DNA from: Pseudomonas sp. CHM02
GTDB lineage: Bacteria > Pseudomonadota > Gammaproteobacteria > Pseudomonadales > Pseudomonadaceae
Reading direction: 5' to 3'
DNA length: 64,000 bases
Assembly: GCF_000612585.1 (NCBI RefSeq)
Contig: NZ_JFCA01000039.1
Span: forward strand, 1-64,000
The translations under genes and the position numbers were made by a program. The notes beneath the pieces are model-generated. The model saw only the letters and a program-made list of their open reading frames with translations, was not told the origin of the DNA and made no database searches. Position 1 is the stretch's first letter. Every line of letters begins with the position of its first letter. This document shows positions 42,352-50,715 of the stretch, piece by piece.

Positions 42352-42834
42352 ATGAGTGCTTTCCACGACCTGAAACTCAAAGCTTTGGACGGACAAGACC
42401 TGCCGCTGGCGCCCTTCAAGGGGCACGTGGTGCTGGTGGTCAACGTGGCCTCCAAATGTGGTTTGACCCCGCAATATGCCGCGCTGGAAAACCTCTACCA
42501 GCAGTACAAGGACCAGGGGTTTACCGTGCTTGGCCTGCCGTGTAACCAGTTTGCAGGCCAGGAGCCAGGGACAGAAGAAGAGATCCAGGAGTTCTGCAGC
42601 CTGAACTACGGGGTGACATTCCCGCTGGGCAGCAAGCTAGAGGTCAACGGTCATGATCGTCATCAGCTGTACCGCTTGCTGGCGGGTGAGGGCGCCGAGT
42701 TCCCTGGGGATATCACCTGGAACTTCGAGAAATTCCTGTTGGGCAAGGATGGCCGAGTGCTCGCACGCTTCTCCCCGCGCACTGCGCCGGACGACCCGAC
42801 GATCGTCCAGGCCATCGAAAAAGCCCTGGCCTGA
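42352..42834 (+). CDS. Glutathione peroxidase (Cys type)
   Basis: A 160-aa thiol peroxidase of the GPx/BtuE family. The peroxidatic cysteine is C36 in NVASKCGLTPQY. The second motif LPCNQFAGQEPG and the third WNFEKFLL with their Gln and Trp complete the catalytic tetrad. It uses Cys, not Sec. The ATG at 42352 is preceded by GGAG. Bacterial members usually use thioredoxin as reductant; TrxB lies 4 kb downstream but not in the operon. It acts in the cytoplasm against peroxides. Confidence 0.92.
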   Translation: MSAFHDLKLKALDGQDLPLAPFKGHVVLVVNVASKCGLTPQYAALENLYQQYKDQGFTVLGLPCNQFAGQEPGTEEEIQEFCSLNYGVTFPLGSKLEVNGHDRHQLYRLLAGEGAEFPGDITWNFEKFLLGKDGRVLARFSPRTAPDDPTIVQAIEKALA

Positions 42835-42885
42835 ACCCCGGGAGGCTTTTGTGTTGAGCAGGCTGTCTGTTATGAGCGGACTTGC

Positions 42886-42926
42886 TGTGGTGAACGGACT
42901 TGTTGTGGCAAGCCCGCTCACCACAA
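42886..42926. repeat. Degenerate REP remnants
   Basis: TGTGGTGAACGGACTTGTTG, then TGGCAAGCCCGCTCACCACA, are imperfect arms of the GTGAGCGGGCTTGCC subfamily. They lie in the 240-base gap between gpx and the flavin reductase gene. Confidence 0.6.
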
Positions 42927-43074
42927 AGGCCTGCCAAGCCTGACCGCTCCAGGCTAGCGGCAAACAGGCCCTCGCGCTTTTACCCCTTAATCACCCAGAT
43001 CAATAATGCTACCCAGCGCGTCGCACTCCCCATATTATCCACATCATAAACCCCGTCTTCCGTGGAGTGCCCCC

Positions 43075-44178
43075 ATGCCTGTCCAAGCCTTGTTCAAACC
43101 GTTCCAGCTCGGTGCGTTGCAATTGTCGACCCGCGTCGTCATGGCGCCGATGACCCGCTCGTTCTCGCCGGGTGGCGTGCCCAACTCCAAAGTGATCGAG
43201 TACTACCGTCGCCGCGCCGCCGCCGGCGTGGGCTTGATCATCACTGAAGGCACAGTGGTCGGCCACCAGGCCTCCAACGGTTACCCCAATGTCCCGCACT
43301 TCTACGGTGAAGCCGCCCTGGCCGGCTGGAAGAAGGTGGTCGACGCGGTACACGCCGAAGGCGGCAAGATCGTCCCGCAGTTGTGGCACGTAGGCAGCGT
43401 GCGCCGTATCGGCACTGAACCTGACGCCAGCGTGCCGGCTTATGGCCCGATGGAAAAACTCAAGGATGGCAACGTGGTCGTGCATGGCATGACCCAGCAA
43501 GACATCAAGGATGTGATCAACGCCTTCGCCCAAGCCGCCAAGGATGCGCAGCGCATCGGCATGGATGGCGTGGAGATCCACGGCGCCCACGGCTATCTGG
43601 TCGACCAGTTCTTCTGGGAGGGCAGCAACCAGCGTACCGATGAATATGGCGGCAGCCTGGCCAACCGCTCGCGCTTTGCTATCGAGCTGATCCAGGCCAC
43701 TCGCGCTGCAGTAGGCCCGGATTTCCCGATCATCTTCCGGTTCTCCCAGTGGAAGCAGCAGGACTACACCGCGCGCCTGGTGCAAACCCCCGAGGCGCTG
43801 GGCGAGTTTCTCAAGCCGTTGTCTGACGCCGGCGTGGATATTTTCCACTGCTCCACGCGTCGTTTCTGGGAGCCTGAATTCGAAGGTTCCGACCTCAACC
43901 TGGCCGGCTGGACCCGCCAGCTCACCGGCAAACCGACCATCACCGTGGGCAGCGTGGGCCTGGATGGCGAGTTCCTGCAGTTCATGGTCAATACCGACAA
44001 GGTCGCGCAACCGGCCAGCCTGGAGAAGCTGCTGGAGCGCTTGAACAACGACGAGTTCGACCTGGTCGCCGTGGGCCGTGCCCTGCTGGTGGACCCGGAT
44101 TGGGCCGTGAAGGTTCGCGAAGGGCGCGAGGGCGATATCTTGCCTTTCAGTCGTGAGGCGTTGACGAGCCTGGTGTAA
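43075..44178 (+). CDS. NADH:flavin oxidoreductase (old yellow enzyme family)
   Basis: A 367-aa TIM-barrel FMN enzyme. The N-terminal VVMAPMTRS, the active-site GVEIHGAHGYLVDQFFW (His-Gly-Ala-His, substrate and proton site) and FDLVAVGRALLVDPDW in the phosphate-binding end are typical of the 2,4-dienoyl-CoA reductase / xenobiotic reductase class. It reduces activated double bonds or nitro-esters with NAD(P)H. Its 3' end overlaps the convergent glycosyltransferase by 32 bases. The physiological substrate is unknown. Confidence 0.9.
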   Translation: MPVQALFKPFQLGALQLSTRVVMAPMTRSFSPGGVPNSKVIEYYRRRAAAGVGLIITEGTVVGHQASNGYPNVPHFYGEAALAGWKKVVDAVHAEGGKIVPQLWHVGSVRRIGTEPDASVPAYGPMEKLKDGNVVVHGMTQQDIKDVINAFAQAAKDAQRIGMDGVEIHGAHGYLVDQFFWEGSNQRTDEYGGSLANRSRFAIELIQATRAAVGPDFPIIFRFSQWKQQDYTARLVQTPEALGEFLKPLSDAGVDIFHCSTRRFWEPEFEGSDLNLAGWTRQLTGKPTITVGSVGLDGEFLQFMVNTDKVAQPASLEKLLERLNNDEFDLVAVGRALLVDPDWAVKVREGREGDILPFSREALTSLV

Positions 44179-45349
44179 GCGGCGAAAGGACGGGCACCGG
44201 GTGCCCGTCCTCACACACGCCGCGTAGCTGGCGTTCGAATTGCTCGATGATCGCCGGCCAGCCCTGGCGGCTGGCATGTTGGCGAGCGTTCAGTCGAGCC
44301 CGGCGCAACGTCTCACGCTCTTCCAGCAGCCAGATAGCGGCATCGCAAAAGGCATTCTCATCCCCCGGCATCGCAAGCACGCCATTGTAGCCATGGCGGA
44401 TATGCTGGGTTGCGGCTGCCTGATCGTACGCCACCACGCCGAGCCCGGAAGCCATGGCTTCGAGCACCACATTGCCGAAGGTTTCGGTCAGGCTTGGGAA
44501 AAGAAACAGATCCCCGCACGCATAATGACGGGCCAGTTCTTCACCGCGCTGGGTACCGCAGAACACCGCTTCGGGCAGTGCCTGCTCCAACAGCGGGCGT
44601 TGCGGACCATCGCCGACGATGATCAGCTTCAGTCGACGCCAGGGATAAGTGTCCTGCACCGCATCGAAGCAGCGTTTGAGCAGCCCGAGGTTCTTCTCCT
44701 GTGCCAGGCGCCCGACGTGCAGGACTGCAATGTCGTCGCTTTCCAGGCCCCAGCTTTCGCGCAAGGCATTGTCACGCTTGGCTGGGTGGAACAATTGGCT
44801 GTCCACCCCGCGCGACAACATTCCCAGGCGCTCGAAATGCCGACGCTCCAGCTCCAGGTGCTGGCTGGCGCTGGGCACCAGGGTCAGGGTGGAGCGATTA
44901 TGAAACCAGCGCAGATAGTGAGTGACCATCCGGCTCAACAGGCTCAAGCCGTATTGGTTCGAGTACTGCTGGAAGTTGGTGTGAAAGCCGCTGACCACAC
45001 TGATCCCCAGGCGCCGCGCCGCGCGTAAGGCGGATAGCCCCAAAGGCCCTTCGGTGGCGATGTACAGCACGTCCGGGCGCTGGCGGGTCCAACGCCGCAA
45101 TAACTTATGCATCGACGACTGCCCCCACTGCAGGCCCGGATACCCCGGCAGCGGCCAGCCGCGACACAACAGCAATGCGTCATCGCTGGGGCGGCTCTGG
45201 TCGATGCCCTGGCGCGGCCGCACCAGCTCGACTTGATGGCCGCGCGCGCGCAAACCTTCACACAGGCGGCCAAGGGTATTGGCCACCCCGTTGATTTCTG
45301 GCGGGAAGGTTTCGGTAATGAGGGTGATGTGAAGCGAAGCTGTCGTCAT
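44147..45349 (-). CDS. GT4-family glycosyltransferase
   Basis: A 400-aa GT-B fold glycosyltransferase. The N-terminal LITETFPPEINGVANTLGRL and the C-terminal EX7E motif region (SLTETFGNVVLEAMASGLGVVA) with HVGRLAQEKN define family 4, close to alpha-mannosyltransferases that act on lipid anchors. The ATG at 45349 follows from the LHITLITETFPP start. It may modify lipids or surface glycans; in pseudomonads such genes lie alone. The 3' end overlaps the preceding flavin reductase by 32 bases. Confidence 0.85.
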   Translation of the reverse strand: MTTASLHITLITETFPPEINGVANTLGRLCEGLRARGHQVELVRPRQGIDQSRPSDDALLLCRGWPLPGYPGLQWGQSSMHKLLRRWTRQRPDVLYIATEGPLGLSALRAARRLGISVVSGFHTNFQQYSNQYGLSLLSRMVTHYLRWFHNRSTLTLVPSASQHLELERRHFERLGMLSRGVDSQLFHPAKRDNALRESWGLESDDIAVLHVGRLAQEKNLGLLKRCFDAVQDTYPWRRLKLIIVGDGPQRPLLEQALPEAVFCGTQRGEELARHYACGDLFLFPSLTETFGNVVLEAMASGLGVVAYDQAAATQHIRHGYNGVLAMPGDENAFCDAAIWLLEERETLRRARLNARQHASRQGWPAIIEQFERQLRGVCEDGHPVPVLSPLTPGSSTPHD

Positions 45350-45403
45350 GACCCACAGTGTCACTGTGGGCCATGTCGTCATTGTGTCATTGGGATGATG
45401 GAT

Positions 45404-46171
45404 TTATGACGTGGTCACTTTTTGCTGCTGTGCCATCGCCTCGGCACCTTGCTCGCGCACCCAGAACAACGTGGCGCCGGCCACCGCCGCCGGCATCATC
45501 AGCAGGTTGACCACCGGCACCAGCAACACCAGGTAAACAATCCCGCCGAAGCTCATGCTCTGCCAGCGTTTCTGGCGCAGCCAGGCGAGCATCTCGTTCC
45601 AGCCAAGTTTGTGGTTGTCGGCCGGGTAGTCGATGTACTGGATCGCCATCATCCACACGCCAAACAACAGCCACAGCGGCGCGGCGATCAGGTTGACCAC
45701 CGGAATGAACGACAGGATAAACAGGCCGATGGCCCGTGGCAGGAAGTAGCCCAGCTTGCGCATTTCCCGCGCCAGGGTGCGGGGGACCATGGCGATCAAC
45801 TCGCCCCAACTGAAGGCCGGGAAATCATCGGTGCCTCGCACCACCACCTCGACTTTCTCTGAAAGAAAACCGTTGAAGGGCGCCGCGATAATATTGGCTA
45901 GCATGGTGAAGGTGAAAAACACCATCAGCACCACCAGCACCACAAACAGTGGCCACAGCAGGTAATTCAGGAAACTCAGCCAGTTCGGCAGCGTCGGCAT
46001 CAAGTGGTCGACCCATAAACTGAACTGATGGCCGGCGAAATAGATCAAGCCGACGAACAGCACCAGGTTGATCGCCAACGGCAGCAGTACAAACAGACGC
46101 AGGCCGGGGCTCAGCACCAGTTTGAGGCCATCACGCAGGTATTGCGGGCCGGAAAGAGCAGGGGCGGGCAT
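45404..46171 (-). CDS. cysZ: CysZ sulfate uptake protein
   Basis: A 255-aa inner-membrane protein (EI24/CysZ family) with four to six hydrophobic helices. The signature stretch FNGFLSEKVEVVVRG and LAREMRKLGYFLPRAIGLFILSF are those of CysZ, the high-affinity sulfate permease for cysteine synthesis. The ATG at 46171 begins MPAPALSGPQYLRDGLKLVL. It stands 55 bases upstream of the glycosyltransferase on the same strand. It is divergent from trxB, as is common in Pseudomonas. Confidence 0.93.
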   Translation of the reverse strand: MPAPALSGPQYLRDGLKLVLSPGLRLFVLLPLAINLVLFVGLIYFAGHQFSLWVDHLMPTLPNWLSFLNYLLWPLFVVLVVLMVFFTFTMLANIIAAPFNGFLSEKVEVVVRGTDDFPAFSWGELIAMVPRTLAREMRKLGYFLPRAIGLFILSFIPVVNLIAAPLWLLFGVWMMAIQYIDYPADNHKLGWNEMLAWLRQKRWQSMSFGGIVYLVLLVPVVNLLMMPAAVAGATLFWVREQGAEAMAQQQKVTTS

Positions 46172-46454
46172 GGAGAACTCCGAGCAGGGGGACGAACGCG
46201 CCGACCTTACCGGCTTTGCACCGTGGGTGAAAGCAGCGACATCAGCAGTAACAAACCCATCGATCAACAGGGTCGACTGCATAGAGACCACCTATGAGCT
46301 GGATTGTTATTCCGTATTTCCTTAATCTTGCCCCCCTCGATACGCTGCACCCATTATTTTTCAGGGCCTGCGAGTTCAAGCCTTCCCCAAGTGCTTCGTG
46401 GTCCCTTTTTTATTCCAGCCGCCCTGTAGTCCGGGCGGTCGATAGGAGTGAGTC

Positions 46455-47417
46455 ATGTCTGATACCCGTCATTCGCGAGTGATTATTCTCGGTTCCGGCC
46501 CTGCCGGTTACAGCGCTGCGGTCTACGCTGCCCGGGCCAACCTCAAGCCGCTGCTGATCACCGGCATGCAGGCGGGCGGTCAGTTGACCACCACCACTGA
46601 AGTCGACAACTGGCCGGGCGACGTCCACGGCCTGACCGGACCGGTGTTGATGGAGCGCATGAAAGAGCACGCCGAACGCTTCGAAACCGAGATCGTGTTT
46701 GATCACATCAACAAGGTCGACTTCTCCAAGAAGCCTTACAGCCTGACCGGCGACAGCGGCGTGTACACCTGTGATGCGCTGATCATCGCCACTGGCGCCA
46801 GCGCCCGTTACCTGGGCCTGCCATCGGAAGAAGCGTTCATGGGCAAAGGCGTTTCCGCCTGCGCGACCTGCGACGGTTTCTTCTACCGCAACAAGCCGGT
46901 TGCCGTGGTCGGTGGTGGCAACACTGCCGTGGAAGAGGCGCTGTACCTGGCCAACATCGCCAGCACCGTGACCCTGGTCCACCGCCGCGAGACCTTCCGC
47001 GCCGAGAAGATCCTGATCGACAAGCTGCACGCCCGTGTGGCCGAAGGCAAGATCATCCTCAAGCTCAACGCCACCCTGGATGAAGTCCTGGGCGACAACA
47101 TGGGCGTGACCGGTGCTCGCCTGAAAAACAACGACGGCAGCTTCGACGAACTGAAAGTCGACGGCGTGTTCATCGCCATCGGCCACACCCCGAACACCTC
47201 GTTGTTCGAGGGCGTGCTGGAAGCCAAAGACGGCTACCTGGTGGTGCAGGGCGGCCGTGAAGGCAACGCGACTGCCACCAACATCGAAGGTATCTTCGCT
47301 GCCGGTGACGTGGCTGACCACGTCTACCGCCAGGCCATCACCTCGGCCGGCGCCGGTTGCATGGCGGCATTGGACGCAGAGCGTTACCTTGACGGTTTGA
47401 AGGACGCTGCGTTCTGA
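46455..47417 (+). CDS. trxB: Thioredoxin reductase
   Basis: A 320-aa FAD/NADPH disulfide reductase. The redox pair is C136-A-T-C139 in the CATCDG motif; GSGPAGYSAAVYAARA is the FAD site and the GGGNTAVEEALYLA region the NADPH site. The C-terminal AAGDVADHVYRQAITSAGAGC is standard. It reduces thioredoxin in the cytoplasm. It is closed by a strong terminator 13 bases after the stop. Confidence 0.98.
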   Translation: MSDTRHSRVIILGSGPAGYSAAVYAARANLKPLLITGMQAGGQLTTTTEVDNWPGDVHGLTGPVLMERMKEHAERFETEIVFDHINKVDFSKKPYSLTGDSGVYTCDALIIATGASARYLGLPSEEAFMGKGVSACATCDGFFYRNKPVAVVGGGNTAVEEALYLANIASTVTLVHRRETFRAEKILIDKLHARVAEGKIILKLNATLDEVLGDNMGVTGARLKNNDGSFDELKVDGVFIAIGHTPNTSLFEGVLEAKDGYLVVQGGREGNATATNIEGIFAAGDVADHVYRQAITSAGAGCMAALDAERYLDGLKDAAF

Positions 47418-47430
47418 AACCGTTGAACTG

Positions 47431-47460
47431 AAAAAACCGGCTGCGAGGCCGGTTTTTTTA
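47431..47460 (+). terminator. Intrinsic terminator after trxB
   Basis: AAAAAACCGGCTGCGAGGCC followed by GGTTTTTTTA is a perfect GC stem flanked by A and T runs. Confidence 0.93.
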
Positions 47461-47477
47461 TGTCTGTCGTTATCCAC

Positions 47478-47560
47478 TGTAAGAGCCGGCTTGCCGGCGA
47501 TGGCGTCCGAAAGCTCACCTCCGGGCTCAGGGCCCTATCGCCGGCAAGCCGGCTCCTACA
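47478..47560. repeat. REP inverted pair
   Basis: Arms TGTAAGAGCCGGCTTGCCGG and inverse CCGGCAAGCCGGCTCCTACA lie between convergent trxB and the HopJ-family gene. Confidence 0.85.
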
Positions 47561-47565
47561 AGGGG

Positions 47566-47904
47566 TTAGCGGCGGGTCAGGGGGTGTGCGCTGAACTTTA
47601 CGCCGGCCAAGCCATGGGCGATCAATGCACGGATGTTTGCGTGGTCACTGCCTTCTGGCGTCGCCACCACCGAACGGTAATGCTCACCAAACGCCAGCAG
47701 CGCTTCCTGGTCGTTCAATCCTTCCAGCACTGCCAGTCCCAGCGTCTTGCACGACCCTTCGTTCTGCCCGGCGGCATTTTCTACCGCGCCGTTGGTGAAC
47801 GCCTGTGGCTGGTACTCATAACCTGCAGCGACAAACGCCAGGGTATCGGCAAAAACATGTTCGCCGCTGTTGAGGCTGGCGCGTAGGGTGTTCAAATCAG
47901 TCAT
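47566..47904 (-). CDS. HopJ-family protein
   Basis: A 112-aa protein matching the HopJ type III effector family (LRASLNSGEHVFADTLAFVA and FTNGAVENAAGQNEGSCKTLGLA). Despite the family name, nearly all pseudomonads have this housekeeping-type gene and no type III locus is in view, so an effector role is doubtful. The ATG at 47904 overlaps the preceding DUF1244 gene by eight bases, so the two are co-translated. Confidence 0.85.
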   Translation of the reverse strand: MTDLNTLRASLNSGEHVFADTLAFVAAGYEYQPQAFTNGAVENAAGQNEGSCKTLGLAVLEGLNDQEALLAFGEHYRSVVATPEGSDHANIRALIAHGLAGVKFSAHPLTRR

Positions 47905-48193
47905 GGGTTTTTCCTTTGGTGAACGCGGCCTGTTGGTCGGCGCTGGCTTCTTTCTGGTATTGGGCTTTCCACTCGGCGTACGGCATGCCGTACACCACTT
48001 CACGGGCGTCATCGAGGCTCAGCTCGATCTGGCGCTCGTCGGCCTCGGCCTTGTACCACTTCGACAAGCAGTTGCGGCAGAAACCGGCGAGGTTCATCAG
48101 GTCGATGTTCTGCACATCCTTGCGGCTGTCCAGATGCGCCACCAGCCGGCGAAAAGCGGCGGCTTCGAGTTCAAGGCGTTGTTGGTCGTTCAT
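47897..48193 (-). CDS. DUF1244-family protein
   Basis: A 98-aa cytoplasmic protein of the DUF1244 family (AGFCRNCLSKWYKAEADERQ and YGMPYAEWKAQYQKEAS). The two cysteines in FCRNCLSKW are conserved in the family and may bind metal. Starts MNDQQRLELE at 48193. It lies between folX and the HopJ gene; members are small and uncharacterised. Confidence 0.85.
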   Translation of the reverse strand: MNDQQRLELEAAAFRRLVAHLDSRKDVQNIDLMNLAGFCRNCLSKWYKAEADERQIELSLDDAREVVYGMPYAEWKAQYQKEASADQQAAFTKGKTHD

Positions 48194-48216
48194 AAGGTTT
48201 ACGCACATCTCAGGGG

Positions 48217-48588
48217 TTAACGGCTGGCCGCCAGGGTAATCGAAACCGACTCCGCAAAGCGCAACGCATGGGGCTTGTCCACTTCCACTTCGGCGTACAG
48301 CACCGACTCATTGCTCATCACCAGGTCCAGCAGCTCCTGAGTCAGGCGCTCCAGCAGTGCGAAGCGATTACCCTCGACGTGGGCGATGATCGCCTTGGTG
48401 ATGGTGCGGTAGTTCAACGCATGGTCGATATCGTTGTCGCGCACGGCTTCCTGGGCGGCATACAGGATGGTCAGGTTGATCAGCACATCCTGCTTGTTGA
48501 GGATTTCGTCCTCGTTGATGCCGATGTAGGTGCGCAGGCACAGGTCCTTGACCCGGATGCGCGCCATGCCTGGTTGAAGTTGTGGCAT
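48217..48588 (-). CDS. folX: Dihydroneopterin triphosphate 2'-epimerase
   Basis: A 123-aa FolB/FolX-type tunnelling-fold enzyme. MARIRVKDLCLRTYIGINEDE and NYRTITKAIIAHVE match FolX, not FolB, and FolX sits next to folE and folM in pseudomonads. It makes dihydromonapterin triphosphate for the tetrahydromonapterin cofactor. The start is two bases downstream of the folE stop, giving a tight folE-folX pair. Its reductase FolM lies just upstream. Confidence 0.88.
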   Translation of the reverse strand: MPQLQPGMARIRVKDLCLRTYIGINEDEILNKQDVLINLTILYAAQEAVRDNDIDHALNYRTITKAIIAHVEGNRFALLERLTQELLDLVMSNESVLYAEVEVDKPHALRFAESVSITLAASR

Positions 48589-48590
48589 TG

Positions 48591-49151
48591 CTACTTGCTC
48601 CGTCCGATCAGTTGCAGGAACTCCATGCGCGTGGTGTTCGACTCGCGGAAGGCGCCGAGCATCACCGAGGTGTTCATGGTTGAGTTCTGTTTTTCCACGC
48701 CGCGCATCATCATGCACATGTGCTTGGCCTCGATCACCACCGCCACGCCGGCTGCCTGGGTCACGTCCTGGATGGCGTCGGCGATCTGCCGTGTGAGGTT
48801 TTCCTGGATCTGCAGGCGACGGGCGAACATGTCGACGATGCGCGCCAGCTTCGACAGGCCCAGCACCTTGCCGGTCGGGATGTAGGCCACGTGGGCCTTG
48901 CCGATAAACGGCAGCAGGTGGTGCTCGCACAGCGAGTACAACTCGATGTCCTTGAGGATCACCATCTCGTCGTTGTCAGAGGCAAACAATGCGCCGTTGA
49001 CGATCTCTTCCAGGTTCTGCTCGTAGCCATGACACAGGTATTGCATGGCCTTGGCGGCGCGCTTGGGGGTGTCGAGCAAGCCTTCGCGCTCGGGGTCTTC
49101 GCCCAAGCCCTTGAGGATCTCGCGGTAATGGTGGGGCAGGGATAAGGTCAT
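48591..49151 (-). CDS. folE: GTP cyclohydrolase I
   Basis: A 186-aa tunnelling-fold enzyme that makes dihydroneopterin triphosphate from GTP. The zinc/active-site motif SLCEHHLLPFIGKAHVAYIP and the C-terminal AKHMCMMMRGVEKQNS with its cysteine are complete. The ATG at 49151 begins MTLSLPHHYREIL. Length and folX-folM context suggest the pterin-cofactor paralogue (FolE1-like), so a second folE for folate may exist elsewhere in the genome. Confidence 0.93.
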   Translation of the reverse strand: MTLSLPHHYREILKGLGEDPEREGLLDTPKRAAKAMQYLCHGYEQNLEEIVNGALFASDNDEMVILKDIELYSLCEHHLLPFIGKAHVAYIPTGKVLGLSKLARIVDMFARRLQIQENLTRQIADAIQDVTQAAGVAVVIEAKHMCMMMRGVEKQNSTMNTSVMLGAFRESNTTRMEFLQLIGRSK

Positions 49152-49173
49152 ACAACACATCCTCACAAACGGC

Positions 49174-49884
49174 TTACTTGATATGCCGCCCGCCGTTGAC
49201 GGCCAGGGTGGTACCGGTGACATAAGGGTTATCCAGCAGGTAACGCACGCTCTGGTAGATCACCTCGGGCCCGGGTTCGATACCCAGTGCCGATTTGGCC
49301 AGTACCTTGGCGCGGTAGGCTGCGTCGTCGCCGTCGTTGAACATCACCATCGCCGGCGCGATGCCGTTGACCTTGATCAACGGCGCGAACTGCGCGGCAA
49401 ACGACAACGTGAGGCTGTCGAGCCCGGCCTTGGTGGCGCAATAGGCGATGTGCTGGCGGCTGCCCTTGCGCACCACGTCATCGCTGATATGCACGATGTC
49501 GGCGGGTGAAGAGCGTTGCAGCAAGGGTGAACAATGCAGGTTGATCAGATACGGCGCAAGCATGTGCACGCTGAACATGTCGGTAAACGCGTGGCTGTGC
49601 TCGTCGGACGTTTCCGCAATCCAGGCGGAGGCATTGTGGATGATCGCGCGCAGGCTTTGCGCATGGGTGTTCAGCTCAGCAATAAACGCGAGAATCCCGG
49701 CCTCGCTGGAGAAGTCGGCAAACACACCTATCGCACCGCGTTCGCGCAAGGCCTGCACGCCGGGGCGTTCGCTGCGGTAGCTGAAAATCACCGGGTGACC
49801 GTCGTCCAGCAGGCGCATGGCGCAATGCAGGCCGACACGTTGGCCGGCACCGGTGATCAGGATCGGGGCGTTTGTTGCAGTCAT
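49174..49884 (-). CDS. folM: Dihydromonapterin reductase
   Basis: A 236-aa short-chain dehydrogenase. The NADPH motif LITGAGQRVGLHCAMRLL and the arginine-containing FSYRSERPG are typical of FolM/PTR1, which reduces dihydromonapterin to the tetrahydro cofactor of phenylalanine hydroxylase. YCATKAGLDSL provides the YxxxK pair (Y148, K152). It precedes folE by 22 bases, so folM-folE-folX form an operon. Confidence 0.88.
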   Translation of the reverse strand: MTATNAPILITGAGQRVGLHCAMRLLDDGHPVIFSYRSERPGVQALRERGAIGVFADFSSEAGILAFIAELNTHAQSLRAIIHNASAWIAETSDEHSHAFTDMFSVHMLAPYLINLHCSPLLQRSSPADIVHISDDVVRKGSRQHIAYCATKAGLDSLTLSFAAQFAPLIKVNGIAPAMVMFNDGDDAAYRAKVLAKSALGIEPGPEVIYQSVRYLLDNPYVTGTTLAVNGGRHIK

Positions 49885-49941
49885 GGGGGGCTCGAATCGC
49901 TGGCAGATTGAAACTATACCAGCGAGCGGCCCCGCCTGTAT

Positions 49942-50502
49942 TCACGCCGCGGCTTCGGTGGCCTTGCGCGGTGCCGGCGCAGGATGCAGCCAGTTCGCCA
50001 ACAGGTGGGTCGACAGCGGGATGAACCAGTAGACCATCAGTGGCGTCAGCGCGAGGGTACTGACCAGCACGCGTGGCGCCAGGTCCAGTTCGCTCAGCAG
50101 CGGCCCCAGGACGAAGTTGAACAGCAGCGACACCGGGAAAAACGCCAGCCAGATCGCCACCGCCTGCTTCCAGCGCGGCGGGCGTGCACCCACGGTGCCG
50201 AACCAGCCATCGATGCCGCGTACGCGGTGCTCGGACGGGTCTGCAAACAAGTCGCTGCCACGGCTCAGCCACGCGCTGCGGGAGGCGGAAAACTCCCAGG
50301 CATGCAGGGTCTTTTCGTCGGCGAAGCGGAAAATGATCTGGAATTCGTCATCATTGGGCGGCGGCGCGAGCACGCCTGAGCCCAGGTAGCCGGGAAAGTC
50401 CGTGGCCAATTGCTCGCCTTCGCGCAGCCAGGCCATCAGTTCTTCGTAGCGACCCTTGGCCACGCGGCGCGCAACCATCAGGGTGACGGGTGAGGTAGAC
50501 AT
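49942..50502 (-). CDS. Antibiotic biosynthesis monooxygenase-domain membrane protein
   Basis: A 186-aa protein with an N-terminal ABM (ferredoxin-like) domain (TLMVARRVAKGRYEELMAWL, GYLGSGVL, FRFADEKTLHAWEFSASR, residues 7-95) and two C-terminal hydrophobic helices (residues about 118-170) that anchor it in the membrane. In P. putida such genes lie in light-regulated clusters with folE. It is divergent from the MerR gene with a 213-base gap. Activity unknown. Confidence 0.8.
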   Translation of the reverse strand: MSTSPVTLMVARRVAKGRYEELMAWLREGEQLATDFPGYLGSGVLAPPPNDDEFQIIFRFADEKTLHAWEFSASRSAWLSRGSDLFADPSEHRVRGIDGWFGTVGARPPRWKQAVAIWLAFFPVSLLFNFVLGPLLSELDLAPRVLVSTLALTPLMVYWFIPLSTHLLANWLHPAPAPRKATEAAA

Positions 50503-50582
50503 TGTGTATCTCCAGTAATCGGGTGCGCTGAACCGGGTAGGTGGCACACAGGCGTAGCTGCGGGGTAATGCGGCCGCGCTAA

Positions 50583-50609
50583 AAAACAGGCAAGGATTAT
50601 TCCTGTTTT
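50583..50609. promoter_or_regulatory. Inverted repeat in the divergent ABM-merR gap
   Basis: AAAACAGG and CCTGTTTT are separated by 11 bases. It may be the operator of the MerR protein or a hairpin; the canonical LitR site TGTACA-N-TGTACA is not seen. Confidence 0.4.
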
Positions 50610-50715
50610 GCAAAAATACGCCAGACACTTTGGTCGGTTCGCTTGGCAGCTTGAATCGGACAGTTGATTAGGCGTTAAATGGGATCCACATTTACACGGA
50701 TGTTTCCGACCTCAA

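Noticed and set aside
43009..44277. Long antisense open frame over the flavin oxidoreductase; likewise 22057-23241 and 58744-60408
   Set aside because: Each mirrors a well-supported sense gene and has no start-site signal or family likeness.
47566..47904. Type III secretion effector
   Set aside because: The HopJ family name is historic; the gene is a small conserved housekeeping-type gene with no secretion locus nearby.
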